Source of the DNA: Pseudoxanthomonas helianthi
Lineage (GTDB): Bacteria; Pseudomonadota; Gammaproteobacteria; Xanthomonadales; Xanthomonadaceae
DNA length: 64,000 nucleotides
Direction: 5' to 3'
Assembly (NCBI RefSeq): GCF_017939625.1
Contig: NZ_JAGKTC010000001.1
Coordinates: 62,413-126,412 of the forward strand
Shown piece after piece: positions 38,366 to 48,003 of the stretch; the first letter of the stretch is position 1; each line of letters opens with the position of its first letter. Made by a program: the position numbers and the translations under genes. A model generated the notes under the pieces. It ran no database searches. It was not told the origin of the DNA and saw only the letters and a list, made by a program, of their open reading frames with translations.

Positions 38366-39838
38366 TCAGCCCAGCCCACCCTGGCACAGGTATTTGAAGT
38401 GCATGTACTCGTCCAGGCCGTGGCGCGAACCTTCGCGCCCGTAGCCGGAAGCCTTGATGCCGCCGAACGGTGCGGCCTCGGACGCCACCGCGCCTTCGTT
38501 GATGCCGACCAGGCCGGATTCCAGCGCCGATGCCAGCCGCGCGATGCGGCGCACGTCGCGGGTGTAGAAGTACGACGCCAAGCCGTACGGCGTGCCGTTG
38601 GCTTCGGCGACCACGGCGTCCTCGTCGGCGAAACGGAACACCGGCACCACCGGGCCGAAGGTTTCCTCGCAGGCGAAGTCCATGTCGTTGGAGACATCGG
38701 TCAGCACGGTCGGCTGGTAGAAGTTGGGCCCCAGCTCCGGCAGGCGCTTGCCACCGGTCGCCAGCGTCGCGCCTTTCGACAAGGCGTCCTGCACATGACG
38801 ATCGACCTTCTCCACCGCCTTGGCGTTGATCAACGGGCCGATCTGCGCCTGCGGATCGGTGGCGGGCGCGACCTTCAGCGCCGCCACCCGCGCGACCAGT
38901 TTGCGGACGAAGGCGTCGTGCACCGCATCGTGCACGTAGACGCGGTTCGGGCACACGCAGGTCTGCCCGGCGTTGCGGAACTTGGCCGCCATCAGTCCAT
39001 CGACCGCGGCGTCGAGATCGGCGTCGTCGAACACGATGAAGGGCGCGTTGCCGCCCAGTTCCAGCGACAGTTTCTTCAAGGTGTCCGCGCAACCGCGCGC
39101 CAGGTGGCGGCCGACCGGCGTGGAGCCGGTGAAGGTCAGCTTGCGCACGCGCGCATCGGCCAGCCACACGTCGACCACGCTGGCCGCGTTGGCGCGCGAG
39201 GCCGTGACCAGGTTCAGCACGCCCGGCGGCACGCCGGCTTCCTCGGCCAGCGCGACCAGCGCCAGCGCGGTCAGCGGCGTGTCTTCCGCGGGCTTGGCGA
39301 CCACGGTGCAGCCCGCGGCCAGTGCCGGCGCGATCTTGCGCGCGATCATCGCCGCGGGGAAATTCCACGGCGAGATCGCCGCGATGACGCCCACCGGTTC
39401 CTTCACCGCCAGCATCTGCCGCCCCGCCACGGGCGCGGCGATCACGTCGCCGGTGATGCGCGCCGCTTCGCCGGCGAACCATTCGACGTAGCTGGCGGCG
39501 TAGGCGATCTCGCCGATGGCTTCGGCCAACGGCTTGCCCTGCTCGCGCGAGATCAGCCTGCCCAGGTCTTCCCGGTGTTCCAGCACCAGCGCGTTCCAGC
39601 GCAGCAGCAGCCGCGAACGATCCCGCGCCGGCACCGCGCGCCATGCAGGCAATGCGGCATGCGCGGCTTCCAGCGCCGCGGCGGCATCGCGCGCGTCGCC
39701 GTCCGGCGCGTTGGCGAATACGCGGGCCAGCGCCGGATCCTCCACGTCGTAACGCGCGCCGCCGAGCGCTTCGCACCAGCGACCGCCCACGTAGTGGGTC
39801 GAACGCAGCAGATCGGAACGTTGCAGGGTCAGCGACAT
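38366..39838 (-). CDS. Succinate-semialdehyde dehydrogenase-family enzyme of the importer operon
   Basis: A 490-residue aldehyde dehydrogenase of the GabD group: SPWNFPAAM, LELGGNAPF with the catalytic Glu, GQTCVCPNR with the catalytic Cys, and ASEAAPFGGIKASGYGREG at the end. It differs clearly from the gabD at 29641. It lies between the tartrate/malate-type dehydrogenase (38 bases) and aspA. It probably oxidises a C4 or similar semialdehyde released from the imported compound; the true substrate is unknown. Confidence 0.88.
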   Translation of the reverse strand: MSLTLQRSDLLRSTHYVGGRWCEALGGARYDVEDPALARVFANAPDGDARDAAAALEAAHAALPAWRAVPARDRSRLLLRWNALVLEHREDLGRLISREQGKPLAEAIGEIAYAASYVEWFAGEAARITGDVIAAPVAGRQMLAVKEPVGVIAAISPWNFPAAMIARKIAPALAAGCTVVAKPAEDTPLTALALVALAEEAGVPPGVLNLVTASRANAASVVDVWLADARVRKLTFTGSTPVGRHLARGCADTLKKLSLELGGNAPFIVFDDADLDAAVDGLMAAKFRNAGQTCVCPNRVYVHDAVHDAFVRKLVARVAALKVAPATDPQAQIGPLINAKAVEKVDRHVQDALSKGATLATGGKRLPELGPNFYQPTVLTDVSNDMDFACEETFGPVVPVFRFADEDAVVAEANGTPYGLASYFYTRDVRRIARLASALESGLVGINEGAVASEAAPFGGIKASGYGREGSRHGLDEYMHFKYLCQGGLG

Positions 39839-39876
39839 GGTGGCGGCCTGGTTGGATTCGGGAAAAACGCGACGGC

Positions 39877-40962
39877 TCAGTGGCCGGCGACGAGCGTGGC
39901 GATGGCCTCGCCGATTTCGCGGGTCGTCGCCTGGCCGCCGAGATCGCCGGTGTGCGGGCCTTCGCGCAGCACCTGTTCGATGGCGCCGAGGATCGCATCG
40001 TGCGCGGCGCGGCCGGCGCCTTGCCCGTGGTCGAGGAAATCGAGCATCAACGCGCCCGACCAGATCATCGCGATGGGATTGGCGATGCCTTTTCCGGCGA
40101 TATCCGGCGCCGAGCCGTGCACCGGCTCGAACAGCGACGGGAACGTGCGCTCGGGGTTGAGGTTGGCCGAAGGCGCCAAGCCGATGGTGCCGGTGGTCGC
40201 CGGGCCCAGGTCGGAGAGGATGTCGCCGAACAGGTTGGTCGCGACCACCACGTCGAAACGGGTCGGCTGCATGACGAAGCGCGCGCACAGGATGTCGATG
40301 TGCTGCTTGTCCACGGTCACCTGCGGATAGCCGGCGCCGACCGCGTCGGCGCGGCCGTCCCACCACGGCATGCTGATCGCGATGCCGTTGCTCTTGGTGG
40401 CCACGGTCAGGTGCTTGCGCTGGCGCGCATTGGCCATCTCGAAGGCGTACTTCAGCACGCGGTCGGCGCCGAAGCGCGACATCACCGTTTCCTGCACGAC
40501 GATCTCGCGTTCGGTGCCGGCGTACATGACGCCGCCCAGCGCGGTGTATTCGCCCTCGGTGTTCTCGCGCACCACGTAGTAGTCGATGTCGCCCGGCTTG
40601 CGTCCGGCCAGCGGGCACGGCACGCCTTCGAACAGGCGCACCGGGCGCAGGTTGATGTACTGGTCGAATTCGCGGCGGAACTTCAGCAGCGAACCCCACA
40701 GCGACACGTGGTCGGGTACGGTGGCCGGCCAGCCGACCGCACCGAAGTACAGCGCATCCATGCCCTGCAGCTGGGCCTTCCAGTCGTCGGGCATCATCTG
40801 CCCGTGTCGTGCGTAGTAGTCGCAGTGAGCCCAGTCGAAATGCACGAAGTCGAGTTCGATGCCGAAGCGCGCCGCAGCCGCTTCCAGCACGCACAGGCCC
40901 TCCGGCATCACTTCCTGGCCGATGCCGTCGCCCGGAAGAACGGCGATGCGATGCTTGCTCAC
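39877..40962 (-). CDS. Tartrate/D-malate dehydrogenase family protein
   Basis: A 361-residue member of the isocitrate/isopropylmalate dehydrogenase family, nearest to TtuC/DmlA (tartrate dehydrogenase, D-malate decarboxylating). It begins HRIAVLPGDGIGQEVMPEG, has the YYVVRENTEGEY loop, and a metal/cofactor region ATNLFGDILSDLG and EPVHGSAPDIAGKG. Start codon GTG at 40962 overlaps the ATPase stop (GTGA). It would oxidise a 2-hydroxy acid with NAD, often with loss of CO2. Confidence 0.88.
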   Translation of the reverse strand: MSKHRIAVLPGDGIGQEVMPEGLCVLEAAAARFGIELDFVHFDWAHCDYYARHGQMMPDDWKAQLQGMDALYFGAVGWPATVPDHVSLWGSLLKFRREFDQYINLRPVRLFEGVPCPLAGRKPGDIDYYVVRENTEGEYTALGGVMYAGTEREIVVQETVMSRFGADRVLKYAFEMANARQRKHLTVATKSNGIAISMPWWDGRADAVGAGYPQVTVDKQHIDILCARFVMQPTRFDVVVATNLFGDILSDLGPATTGTIGLAPSANLNPERTFPSLFEPVHGSAPDIAGKGIANPIAMIWSGALMLDFLDHGQGAGRAAHDAILGAIEQVLREGPHTGDLGGQATTREIGEAIATLVAGH

Positions 40963-42611
40963 GTTGCGGTTTCTCCTGTCGGCGCGGGGGTTCCGCGGCC
41001 GGACGCGACCAGCACGTCGTCCAGCCAGCCGATCCGCAGTTCGGGTACCGAACGCGCCAGTTGTTCGTAATAGGGATGGTGGGGGCCGCGCGCGTAGTCC
41101 TCGCGGGCGATCTGGGCGAGCTTGCGGCCGTGGCGCATCACCACGATGCCGTCGCAGACCGCGCGCACGCTGTGCATGTCGTGGCTGATGAACAGGTAGG
41201 AGGCGTTGACCTCACGGCGCAACTCGGCGATCAGGTCGAGGATCGCCGCGGCGACCACCGGATCCAGTGCCGAGGTCACTTCGTCGCACAGGATCAGGTC
41301 CGGCTGCGCAGCCAGCGCGCGCGCCAGGTTGATGCGCTGCTTCTGCCCACCGGACAGGCCGACCGAGGTGCGTTCGGCCAGCGCCGACGGCAGCTTGACC
41401 AGGTCGAGCAACTCGGCCACGCGCCGGCGGCGCGCCGCCGCGTCCATGCCGTGGAAGAACGCCAGTGGACGCTCCAGGATGCGGCCCACCGTGTGCGATG
41501 GATTCAGCGCGGTGTCGGCGTGCTGGAACACGATCTGCACGCGGCGCAGCGTTTCGCGGTCGCGCTTCGCCAGCGTGCCCGGCAAGGTCTGTCCGTCGAA
41601 ACGGACCTCGCCGGAAGCCGGCTCGATCAGGCCGGCGATGCAGCGCGCCAGCGTCGACTTGCCGGAACCCGATTCGCCGATCACGCCAATGGCCTGGCCG
41701 CGATACAACTTGAAGTCGACATCCGCCAACACCGGGATCTCGGGCTTGCCGTCGCGCACGCGGCCATAGCCGGCCGAAAGAGCCGACACTTCGAGCAACG
41801 CTTTGCCCGCCGTCGGCGGCGGCACGTCCGGCGGGCGTTCGCCGATGCGCGCGGCGTCGAGCAGGCTGCGTGTGTATTCGTCGGCCGGGGTCGCCAGCAC
41901 CTGCGCGGTGCCGGCGCATTCGCGCATGCGCCCGTGGCGCAACACCAGGATGCGATCGGCCATCTGCGCGACCACGGCGAGGTCGTGGCTGACGTAGATC
42001 GCGCTGACCCCGCGTTCGCGCACCACGCGGCGGAACGCGGCCAGCACTTCGATCTGGGTGGTGACGTCCAGCGCGGTGGTCGGCTCGTCGAAGATCACCA
42101 CGTCCGGATCCGCGATAAGCGCCATCGCCGCCATCACCCGTTGCAGTTGCCCGCCCGAGACTTCATGCGGATAACGCTGGCCGATGGTTTCAGGATTCGG
42201 CAACGCCAGCTCGCGGAACAGCTCGATGGCCTTGCGTTCGGCGGCATCGCGCGCCAGCACGCCGTGCAGCAACGCCGGTTCGACCACCTGGTCGATGATC
42301 CGCCGCGAGGGATTGAACGAAGCCGCCGCGCTCTGCGCGATGTAGGCCACGCGGCGTCCGCGCAGCGCACGCTTGCCGGATTCCGGCAGCGCCAGCACAT
42401 CGGTGTCGCCGATCCTCACCCGGCCGCCGGCGATGCGGCAACCGCGCCGCGCGTAGCCCATCAGCGCCAGCGCGATCGTGGTCTTGCCGGAACCGGATTC
42501 GCCGATCAGGGCCAGCACCTGCCCCGGCTCGACGATGAAGCCGACGTCGTGTACCAGCACGTTGGCGCCCGCGGCGATGCGCAGGCCTTCGACTTCGATC
42601 CGCGCGCCCAT
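40959..42611 (-). CDS. Dipeptide/oligopeptide-type ABC importer, double ATP-binding protein
   Basis: A 550-residue fusion of two ATPases, equal to DppD plus DppF. Each half has Walker A (GESGSGKTT, GESGSGKST), a signature (VSGGQLQRVMA, LSGGQKQRINLARAL) and Walker B (VVIFDEPTTALD, LILCDEVTSALD). Cassette 1 spans about 5-255, cassette 2 about 275-535. The start ATG shares one base with the preceding permease stop (TGATG). It powers uptake of a small polar ligand, not necessarily a peptide. Confidence 0.93.
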   Translation of the reverse strand: MGARIEVEGLRIAAGANVLVHDVGFIVEPGQVLALIGESGSGKTTIALALMGYARRGCRIAGGRVRIGDTDVLALPESGKRALRGRRVAYIAQSAAASFNPSRRIIDQVVEPALLHGVLARDAAERKAIELFRELALPNPETIGQRYPHEVSGGQLQRVMAAMALIADPDVVIFDEPTTALDVTTQIEVLAAFRRVVRERGVSAIYVSHDLAVVAQMADRILVLRHGRMRECAGTAQVLATPADEYTRSLLDAARIGERPPDVPPPTAGKALLEVSALSAGYGRVRDGKPEIPVLADVDFKLYRGQAIGVIGESGSGKSTLARCIAGLIEPASGEVRFDGQTLPGTLAKRDRETLRRVQIVFQHADTALNPSHTVGRILERPLAFFHGMDAAARRRRVAELLDLVKLPSALAERTSVGLSGGQKQRINLARALAAQPDLILCDEVTSALDPVVAAAILDLIAELRREVNASYLFISHDMHSVRAVCDGIVVMRHGRKLAQIAREDYARGPHHPYYEQLARSVPELRIGWLDDVLVASGRGTPAPTGETAT

Positions 42612-43477
42612 CAGTGCACCGCCTTGCGCGCGTCGCGGCCGGGCAGCGCGTCGACCACCAGGTTCACCGCCATGGTCAGGCTGGCGATGGCCAGCGCGGG
42701 CGCGACCACGGCCAGTCCGCCTTCCCACAACGCGCCGAGGTTCTCGCGCACCAGCGTGCCCCAGTCGGCGGCGGGCGGCTGCACGCCGAGGCCGAGGAAG
42801 CTCAGGCTGGCCAGCAACAACACCACGTAGACGAAGCGCAGGCCCAGGTCGACCGTGACCGGGGCGATGATGTTCGGCAACACTTCGTGCCGCATCAGGT
42901 ACCAGCGCGACTCGCCGCGCGTGCGCGCGACCACCACGTAGTCCAGCGCCGCCACGTTCACCGCCAGCGCGCGGGCGATGCGGTACGCACCCGGCACGTA
43001 GATGACCGCGGCGGTCAGCACCAGCAGCGGCACCGAGGCGCCGAACGCGGCGACCATGATCAGCGCGAACAGCTTGCTGGGAATCGAGATCAGCGTGTCC
43101 ATGCCGCGGCTGAGCACCGCATCCAGCCAGCCGCCGCTGACCGCGGCGAGCATGGCCAGGCAGGTGCCGATGGCGCTGGCCGCGAGCGCCGCGACCAGGG
43201 CTACCGCAACCGTATAGCGCGCACCCAGCAGCACGCGCGCCAGCATGTCGCGGCCGAGGTAATCCGCGCCCAGCCAATGGCCTGCCTGGGCCGGCGCGAA
43301 CACCGGCAGCACGCCGATGTCCTGCGCCGAGGCCGACACCCACCACGGCGCGACCAGCGCGACCAGCAGCCAGGCGACGACGACCAGCAGGCCGAGGGTG
43401 CCGGGCACGCCCAGGCCCAGCGCGCGCTTGCGGCGCGTCGTTGCGGATGCGGCATTGCTGGCGGCGGGTGCGTTCAT
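42611..43477 (-). CDS. ABC importer permease, DppC type
   Basis: A 288-residue inner-membrane permease with about six membrane segments, the early LGADYLGRDMLARVLLGAR segment of DppC proteins, and the ATPase-contact loop near YVVVARTRGESRWYLMRHEVLPN. ATG at 43477 overlaps the DppB stop (ATGA). Confidence 0.92.
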   Translation of the reverse strand: MNAPAASNAASATTRRKRALGLGVPGTLGLLVVVAWLLVALVAPWWVSASAQDIGVLPVFAPAQAGHWLGADYLGRDMLARVLLGARYTVAVALVAALAASAIGTCLAMLAAVSGGWLDAVLSRGMDTLISIPSKLFALIMVAAFGASVPLLVLTAAVIYVPGAYRIARALAVNVAALDYVVVARTRGESRWYLMRHEVLPNIIAPVTVDLGLRFVYVVLLLASLSFLGLGVQPPAADWGTLVRENLGALWEGGLAVVAPALAIASLTMAVNLVVDALPGRDARKAVH

Positions 43478-44430
43478 CGTGCGTGGCGCAACCGTGGGTT
43501 GGCGAGGATGCCGATCATGTCGGCGACCATGACCAGCAGCAGGTAGCCGGCGCAGAAGATCATCGTGCAGGTCTGCACCAGCGGGATGTCGCGCTGGCTG
43601 ACGCCATCGACCATCAGCTTGGCCACGCCGGGGTAATAGAAGATGGTTTCGATCACGATCACGCCGCCCAGCAGGTAGGACGTGCTCAGCGCAATGGCGT
43701 TGGCGATCGGACCGATCGCATTGGGCAACGCATGTCCCAGCACCAGCCGCACCGGCGGCACGCCTTTCAGCCGCGCCATCTCGATGTACGGTGCGTCGAG
43801 CTGGTCGGCCAGCGCGGCACGGGTCATGCGCATCATCTGGGCGACGATCACGCAGCACAGGGTCAGCACCGGCATCACGAACACGCGCACCGCGCCGGAG
43901 AACGAATCGATGTCGCTGGCGTAAGACAGCGCCGGCAGCCAGCCGAGCTTGACCGACAGCACCAGCACCGCGATGGTCGCGATCAGGAATTCCGGCACCG
44001 ACACCAGCGCGACCGCGCCGCTGTTGAGCAGCCGGTCGAACCAGCTGCCGCGGAACACCGCGGCCAGCGTGCCCAGCAACAACGCCAGCGGCACGCCGAT
44101 CGCCGCGGTCACCGCCGCCAGCAGCAGCGAATTGGGCAGGCGGTTGCCGATCAGTTCCATCACCGGCGCGTCGCTGACCAGCGAACGGCCGGGATCGCCG
44201 GTCAGCAATCCGCCCAGCCAATGCAGGTAGCGCAACGCCATCGGCTGGTCCAGGCCCAGCTGCGCGCGCAGCGCGGCCAGTGTTTCCGGTGTCGCGTCCT
44301 GGCCGAGCAGTTCCGCGGCGGCGTCGCCCGGCAGCACCGCGGTGATGGTGAATACCACCACCGAAACCAGCAGCAGCGACAGTGCGCCCAGCCCCAGCCG
44401 TTGCAGCAACAGGCGCAGGACCGACTTCAT
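43474..44430 (-). CDS. ABC importer permease, DppB type
   Basis: A 318-residue permease with six membrane segments. Typical DppB features are VFTITAVLPGDAAAELLG at the start, LGLDQPMALRYLHWL, and the contact loop YIEMARLKGVPPVRLVLGHALPN. The ATG at 44430 overlaps the binding-protein stop (ATGA); an ATG 12 bases earlier is also possible. Confidence 0.92.
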   Translation of the reverse strand: MKSVLRLLLQRLGLGALSLLLVSVVVFTITAVLPGDAAAELLGQDATPETLAALRAQLGLDQPMALRYLHWLGGLLTGDPGRSLVSDAPVMELIGNRLPNSLLLAAVTAAIGVPLALLLGTLAAVFRGSWFDRLLNSGAVALVSVPEFLIATIAVLVLSVKLGWLPALSYASDIDSFSGAVRVFVMPVLTLCCVIVAQMMRMTRAALADQLDAPYIEMARLKGVPPVRLVLGHALPNAIGPIANAIALSTSYLLGGVIVIETIFYYPGVAKLMVDGVSQRDIPLVQTCTMIFCAGYLLLVMVADMIGILANPRLRHAR

Positions 44431-46043
44431 GCGTCCCACCATACGTGTTCGGCGAACTCGTAACCCATCAGGCCGCCGACCGGAATCGCCGACAGGCCTT
44501 TCAGGCGCGCGTTGTGCGCGTCCAGCGAGGAAATGAACAACGGAATCGCCACTCCGCCTTGCTCGTGGATCATCACCTGCATGTCGGCGTACAGGGCCTT
44601 GCGTTTGGCCTCGTCGATTTCGGAACGCGCCGTCAGCAGCAACCGGTCGAACTTCGGATCCCGCCAGTGCGCGTCGTTGCCGCTCGAATCGGACTTGAAG
44701 AACTGGGTCAGCACCGCGTCGGCGTTGGGGCGCGGATTGACGTTGCCCCAACCGACCGGGCTCTTGCCCCAGTGGTTCGACCAGTACCCGTCCGGCGGCA
44801 TGCGCCGCAATTCCAGGTTCATGCCGATGGCGCGCGCGGCCTGCTGCAAGGCCAACGTCATCTCGACGGTATAGCTGGCCGCCGGCGAAGCGACCACCGG
44901 GATCGGCGCGCTGCCCAGCCCGCTGCGCCGGAAGTGGTAACGGGCCTTGTCCAGGTCCAGCTCGCGCTGCGGCAGGCCGGCGAACCAGAAGCGGTTGGAA
45001 GGATGGATCGGCTGGTCGTTGGCGACGATCGCGTTGCCCAGCGCCACCGAATCGACGATGCGCTTGCGGTCGAACAGCAGTTGTACCGCGCGCACGAATT
45101 CGCGGTTGCGCCCCGGCGCGATGTCCTGGCGCATCGCCAGGTTGCTGTACTGGCCGGACGACTGGCGGAACACGCGGAACCCGGGATCACCCTCCACGCG
45201 GCGCACCGAGCGCGGATCGATCGCCGCAACCAGGTCCAGGTCGCCGGACAGCAGCGCATTGACCCGCGCGCCTTCGTCGCCCAGGCCCGAGACTTCGATC
45301 TCGTCCACGTACGGACGGCCATCGCGCCAGTAGTCCGGATTGCGCACCATCACCGAACGCAGCCCGCGCTTGAATTCCTTCAGCTTGAACGGCCCGGTCC
45401 CGATGCCGCGATTGAAGTCGCGGGTACCGTCGGGAACGATGGCGAACCAGAACGTCGCCAGCATGGCTGGCAGGTCGGCGTTGGGCTCGTGCAGCAGCAC
45501 TTCGACTTCGCCGGGCGCGGACGCGCGCACGCTGTCGATCTGGTCGGCGAAGATCTTCGCCTTCGATGCCGTGGCCGGATCCTTGTGCCGCATCAGCGAG
45601 AACACCACGTCCTGCGCGCGCAGCGGCCGGCCGTCGTGGAAAGTCACGCCGTTGCGCAGCTTGAGCGTCCAGCGCTTCGCATCGCGCGTCTCGTAGCGTT
45701 CGGCCAGGGCCGGTTCCGGCGTCAACCGCGCGTCGAAACGGGTCAGGCAGCTGTACAGCATGCGCGAACGCGCATAGTCGGTCTGGTTGGCCAGCTTGGC
45801 CGGGTCCAGCGTGTCGGCGATCGATGCGGTGGCCGTGGCCACGCGCACGCGCCCGCCGTAGCGCGGGCGCGCGGCGACTGCGGCCTCGGCCAGGGTGACG
45901 ATGCCGGACGAGGCCACCAGGCCGACGCCCGCGCCGAGCAGCAGCTTCAGCACGTCGCGGCGCGAGGCGCCCCGCGCGAGCGCGTCGAGGACACGGCCGC
46001 TGTCGGCCGGCCCCAGTCGATCGCGCAGCGCGTCGTCGCTCAT
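44427..46043 (-). CDS. Family 5 solute-binding protein with Tat-type signal
   Basis: A 538-residue periplasmic binding protein of the SBP_bac_5 (DppA/OppA) family. After about 27 polar residues comes SRRDVLKLLLGAGVG and a hydrophobic stretch, a twin-arginine signal. YGGRVRVATATASIADTLDP begins the mature part; RWTLKLRNGVTFHDGRPLRAQDVVFSL is the family signature (shown here only as landmarks RWTLKLR and VTFHDG). Tat export suggests folding before transport. It is 12 bases after the HAD gene. Confidence 0.9.
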   Translation of the reverse strand: MSDDALRDRLGPADSGRVLDALARGASRRDVLKLLLGAGVGLVASSGIVTLAEAAVAARPRYGGRVRVATATASIADTLDPAKLANQTDYARSRMLYSCLTRFDARLTPEPALAERYETRDAKRWTLKLRNGVTFHDGRPLRAQDVVFSLMRHKDPATASKAKIFADQIDSVRASAPGEVEVLLHEPNADLPAMLATFWFAIVPDGTRDFNRGIGTGPFKLKEFKRGLRSVMVRNPDYWRDGRPYVDEIEVSGLGDEGARVNALLSGDLDLVAAIDPRSVRRVEGDPGFRVFRQSSGQYSNLAMRQDIAPGRNREFVRAVQLLFDRKRIVDSVALGNAIVANDQPIHPSNRFWFAGLPQRELDLDKARYHFRRSGLGSAPIPVVASPAASYTVEMTLALQQAARAIGMNLELRRMPPDGYWSNHWGKSPVGWGNVNPRPNADAVLTQFFKSDSSGNDAHWRDPKFDRLLLTARSEIDEAKRKALYADMQVMIHEQGGVAIPLFISSLDAHNARLKGLSAIPVGGLMGYEFAEHVWWDA

Positions 46044-46055
46044 GCGCCGTTTCGC

Positions 46056-46721
46056 TTACAGGCCGACCAGCGCGGCCAGGCCGCCGGCGTCGGCGATTTC
46101 GGTATAGCCGTATTCGGGATTGCCCGGGCCATGGCCGCGGTTGATCCACGCCTTGTCGCGGATGCCGACGTCGTTGGCGGTCATCAGGTCGTAGCGCAGG
46201 CTCGAGGACACGTGCAGCATGTCTTCCGGATTGCAGCCCAGCGCGTCGATCATGTACTCGAACGGACGCATGCGCGGCTTGTAGGCCTGCGCCTGTTCGG
46301 CGGTGTAGACGCGGTGGAACGGCACTTCCAGCAGCTTGACGTTCTTCAGGATGTCCTTGTCGTCGGCGTTGGACAGGATCACCAGCGGGATCTTGTCGGC
46401 GATCTTCGCCAGCCCGGCGACGACATCGGGGTGCGGACCCCAGGTCGGCACCGCGTCGCAGATGCTCTGCGCTTCGGCGTCGATGTACTGCAGTTTCCAT
46501 TTGCGGGTCAGGCGGCGCAGCGCGTTCTTCAGCACGTCGCCGAGCGGCTGCCACGGGCCCAGCACTTCATCCAGGCGATAGGCGGTGAAGTCGGCGAGGA
46601 ACTGCGGCATGCGCTCGGCCGCGACGCGGTCGGCGAAGATCACTTTCGCCATGTCGTTCGGCTTGTAGTTGATCAGCGTGCCGTAGCAGTCGAAGGAGAT
46701 GTACTTGGGCCTGAAGGTCAT
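46056..46721 (-). CDS. HAD-superfamily hydrolase, haloacid dehalogenase type II-like
   Basis: A 221-residue HAD hydrolase and first gene of the importer operon. Nucleophile Asp in FDCYGTLIN near residue 11, motif II Ser in LSNADD, motif III Lys in AYKPRMRPFEYM. The segment aligned to the dehalogenase SSNAWD motif reads SSSLRYD, so the key Asn is missing and true 2-haloacid dehalogenation is doubtful. It may act on a phosphate or other ester of the imported compound. The ATG at 46721 is chosen over one at 46781. Confidence 0.85.
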   Translation of the reverse strand: MTFRPKYISFDCYGTLINYKPNDMAKVIFADRVAAERMPQFLADFTAYRLDEVLGPWQPLGDVLKNALRRLTRKWKLQYIDAEAQSICDAVPTWGPHPDVVAGLAKIADKIPLVILSNADDKDILKNVKLLEVPFHRVYTAEQAQAYKPRMRPFEYMIDALGCNPEDMLHVSSSLRYDLMTANDVGIRDKAWINRGHGPGNPEYGYTEIADAGGLAALVGL

Positions 46722-46953
46722 CGCAATGCGCCTGATCGATGGAAGTGGTCGGGTGGCGGGACGCGTCCCCGTTGCATGCACGAAATTGAAGCATGCGCCT
46801 GCCGCAGCGTTATCGCGTACTCGGCACGGCGCCGGCGCGAAACTGCGGTTTACGCGCGCCGCTCAGCAGATCCTGTGTGGCGTCTCCCCGCCCCCGGACC
46901 GATTCCGGCGCGTCGGATCCCGCCCGGATGCCTTGCCGCAGCATCGTCGCCAG

Positions 46954-47892
46954 TCATCCGCGGCCGGCCGCAGGGCCTGCGGGATCCTTCCTGCGCCACG
47001 GCGGCGGGCTCAGCGACTGGCGCAGGCTGGACAGGAAAGCGGTGGTCCGTGCACTGCGGCCATGGCGGGTACCCAGCATCGCCACCACGGCCGCGGAGGG
47101 CGGTTCCCAACCCGGCAATACCTGTTTGAGGCGACCTTGCGCCAGATCCGCGGCGACGTCCCACTCCGAGCGGATGGCGATGCCCTGGCCCGCAAGCGCC
47201 CATTCGCGCACGACCGCACCATCGTTGCTGGACAGCGCGGGATGGATGCGCACGGTGGCCTGGCCGCGGGTGGCGTGGCGGAACCGCCACAAGGTGACGT
47301 CCTCCGCGTTCTCGCGCACGACCAGGCAACGATGCCGGGTCAGGTCGGCCGGCGCGCGAAGGGCGGGAACCCCGGCCAGGTAACCGGGACTGGCGCAAAG
47401 GATCCTGCGGTTCGGCGCCAGCGTGGTGACGATCTGGTCCAGCGGGCCGGGCCGCCCGATGTGAACGATGACGTCGCTGCTTTCGAGCATGCCCGCGGCC
47501 GGATTGTCGGTCAGGTCCAGCGCGACCGTGACCCCGGGGTGCGCCCGGGCGAAGGCGTCCACCACCGGTGCCACGTGCAGGCGGCCGAAGCCGTGCGGGG
47601 CAACCACGTGCAGATGTCCGCTGACCGCATTCCGGCGGCCCGCCAGCATGTCGGAAAGCGCTTCCAGCGCGTCCACCACGGCCATGCCGTGCGACGCGAC
47701 CAAGGCTCCTTCGTCGGTGAGGCTCAGCCTGCGCCCCGACCGTTCGACCAGACGCATGCCCACGCGCTGCTCCAGCGCACGCAGGCGCTGGGTCACGGCC
47801 GGGGCGGTGACATTCAATTTGCGCGCGCTTTCCGCCAGCGAGACAGAACCGGCCACGACGTTGAAGAACACCAGGTCGTCCGACGTAATCAT
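46954..47892 (-). CDS. LysR-family transcriptional regulator
   Basis: A 312-residue regulator with an N-terminal helix-turn-helix (SLAESARKLNVTAPAVTQRLRALEQ) and a LysR substrate-binding domain. ATG at 47892 has GGCGGGA five bases upstream; a TTG at 47919 is an alternative. It lies between the importer operon (same strand, downstream) and the divergent DSD1-RidA-oxidase genes, and likely controls one or both. Two dyads are present in its upstream region. Confidence 0.88.
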   Translation of the reverse strand: MITSDDLVFFNVVAGSVSLAESARKLNVTAPAVTQRLRALEQRVGMRLVERSGRRLSLTDEGALVASHGMAVVDALEALSDMLAGRRNAVSGHLHVVAPHGFGRLHVAPVVDAFARAHPGVTVALDLTDNPAAGMLESSDVIVHIGRPGPLDQIVTTLAPNRRILCASPGYLAGVPALRAPADLTRHRCLVVRENAEDVTLWRFRHATRGQATVRIHPALSSNDGAVVREWALAGQGIAIRSEWDVAADLAQGRLKQVLPGWEPPSAAVVAMLGTRHGRSARTTAFLSSLRQSLSPPPWRRKDPAGPAAGRG

Positions 47893-47939
47893 TAATTCCC
47901 GCCTTAATGAAGGAGCCAAGCTGGATTAATTCCATTCTT

Positions 47940-47964
47940 CATTGCAGGCGATCAGGATGCAATG
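47940..47964. promoter_or_regulatory. LysR-type dyad CATTGCA-N11-TGCAATG
   Basis: Perfect 7-bp inverted arms around 11 bases, containing the T-N11-A core of LysR-type boxes. It lies 47 bases upstream of the regulator's ATG and 81 bases upstream of the DSD1 gene start, a good place for a shared operator. Confidence 0.68.
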
Positions 47965-47965
47965 G

Positions 47966-48003
47966 TGGTTTGAACCCCCGCTCCGGTGGCTGGCTTCAAA
48001 CCA
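47966..48003. promoter_or_regulatory. Second dyad TGGTTTGAA-N20-TTCAAACCA
   Basis: Perfect 9-bp inverted arms separated by 20 bases, 42 bases before the DSD1 gene start and two bases after the LysR-type dyad. It may be a second regulator site or an mRNA hairpin in the leader. Confidence 0.5.

Noticed and set aside
44427-46043. Importer as an ordinary dipeptide transporter
   Set aside because: The family allows many ligands, and the enzymes coupled to it (aspartase, semialdehyde and hydroxyacid dehydrogenases) fit a small acid or amino-acid derivative better; no peptidase is in the operon.
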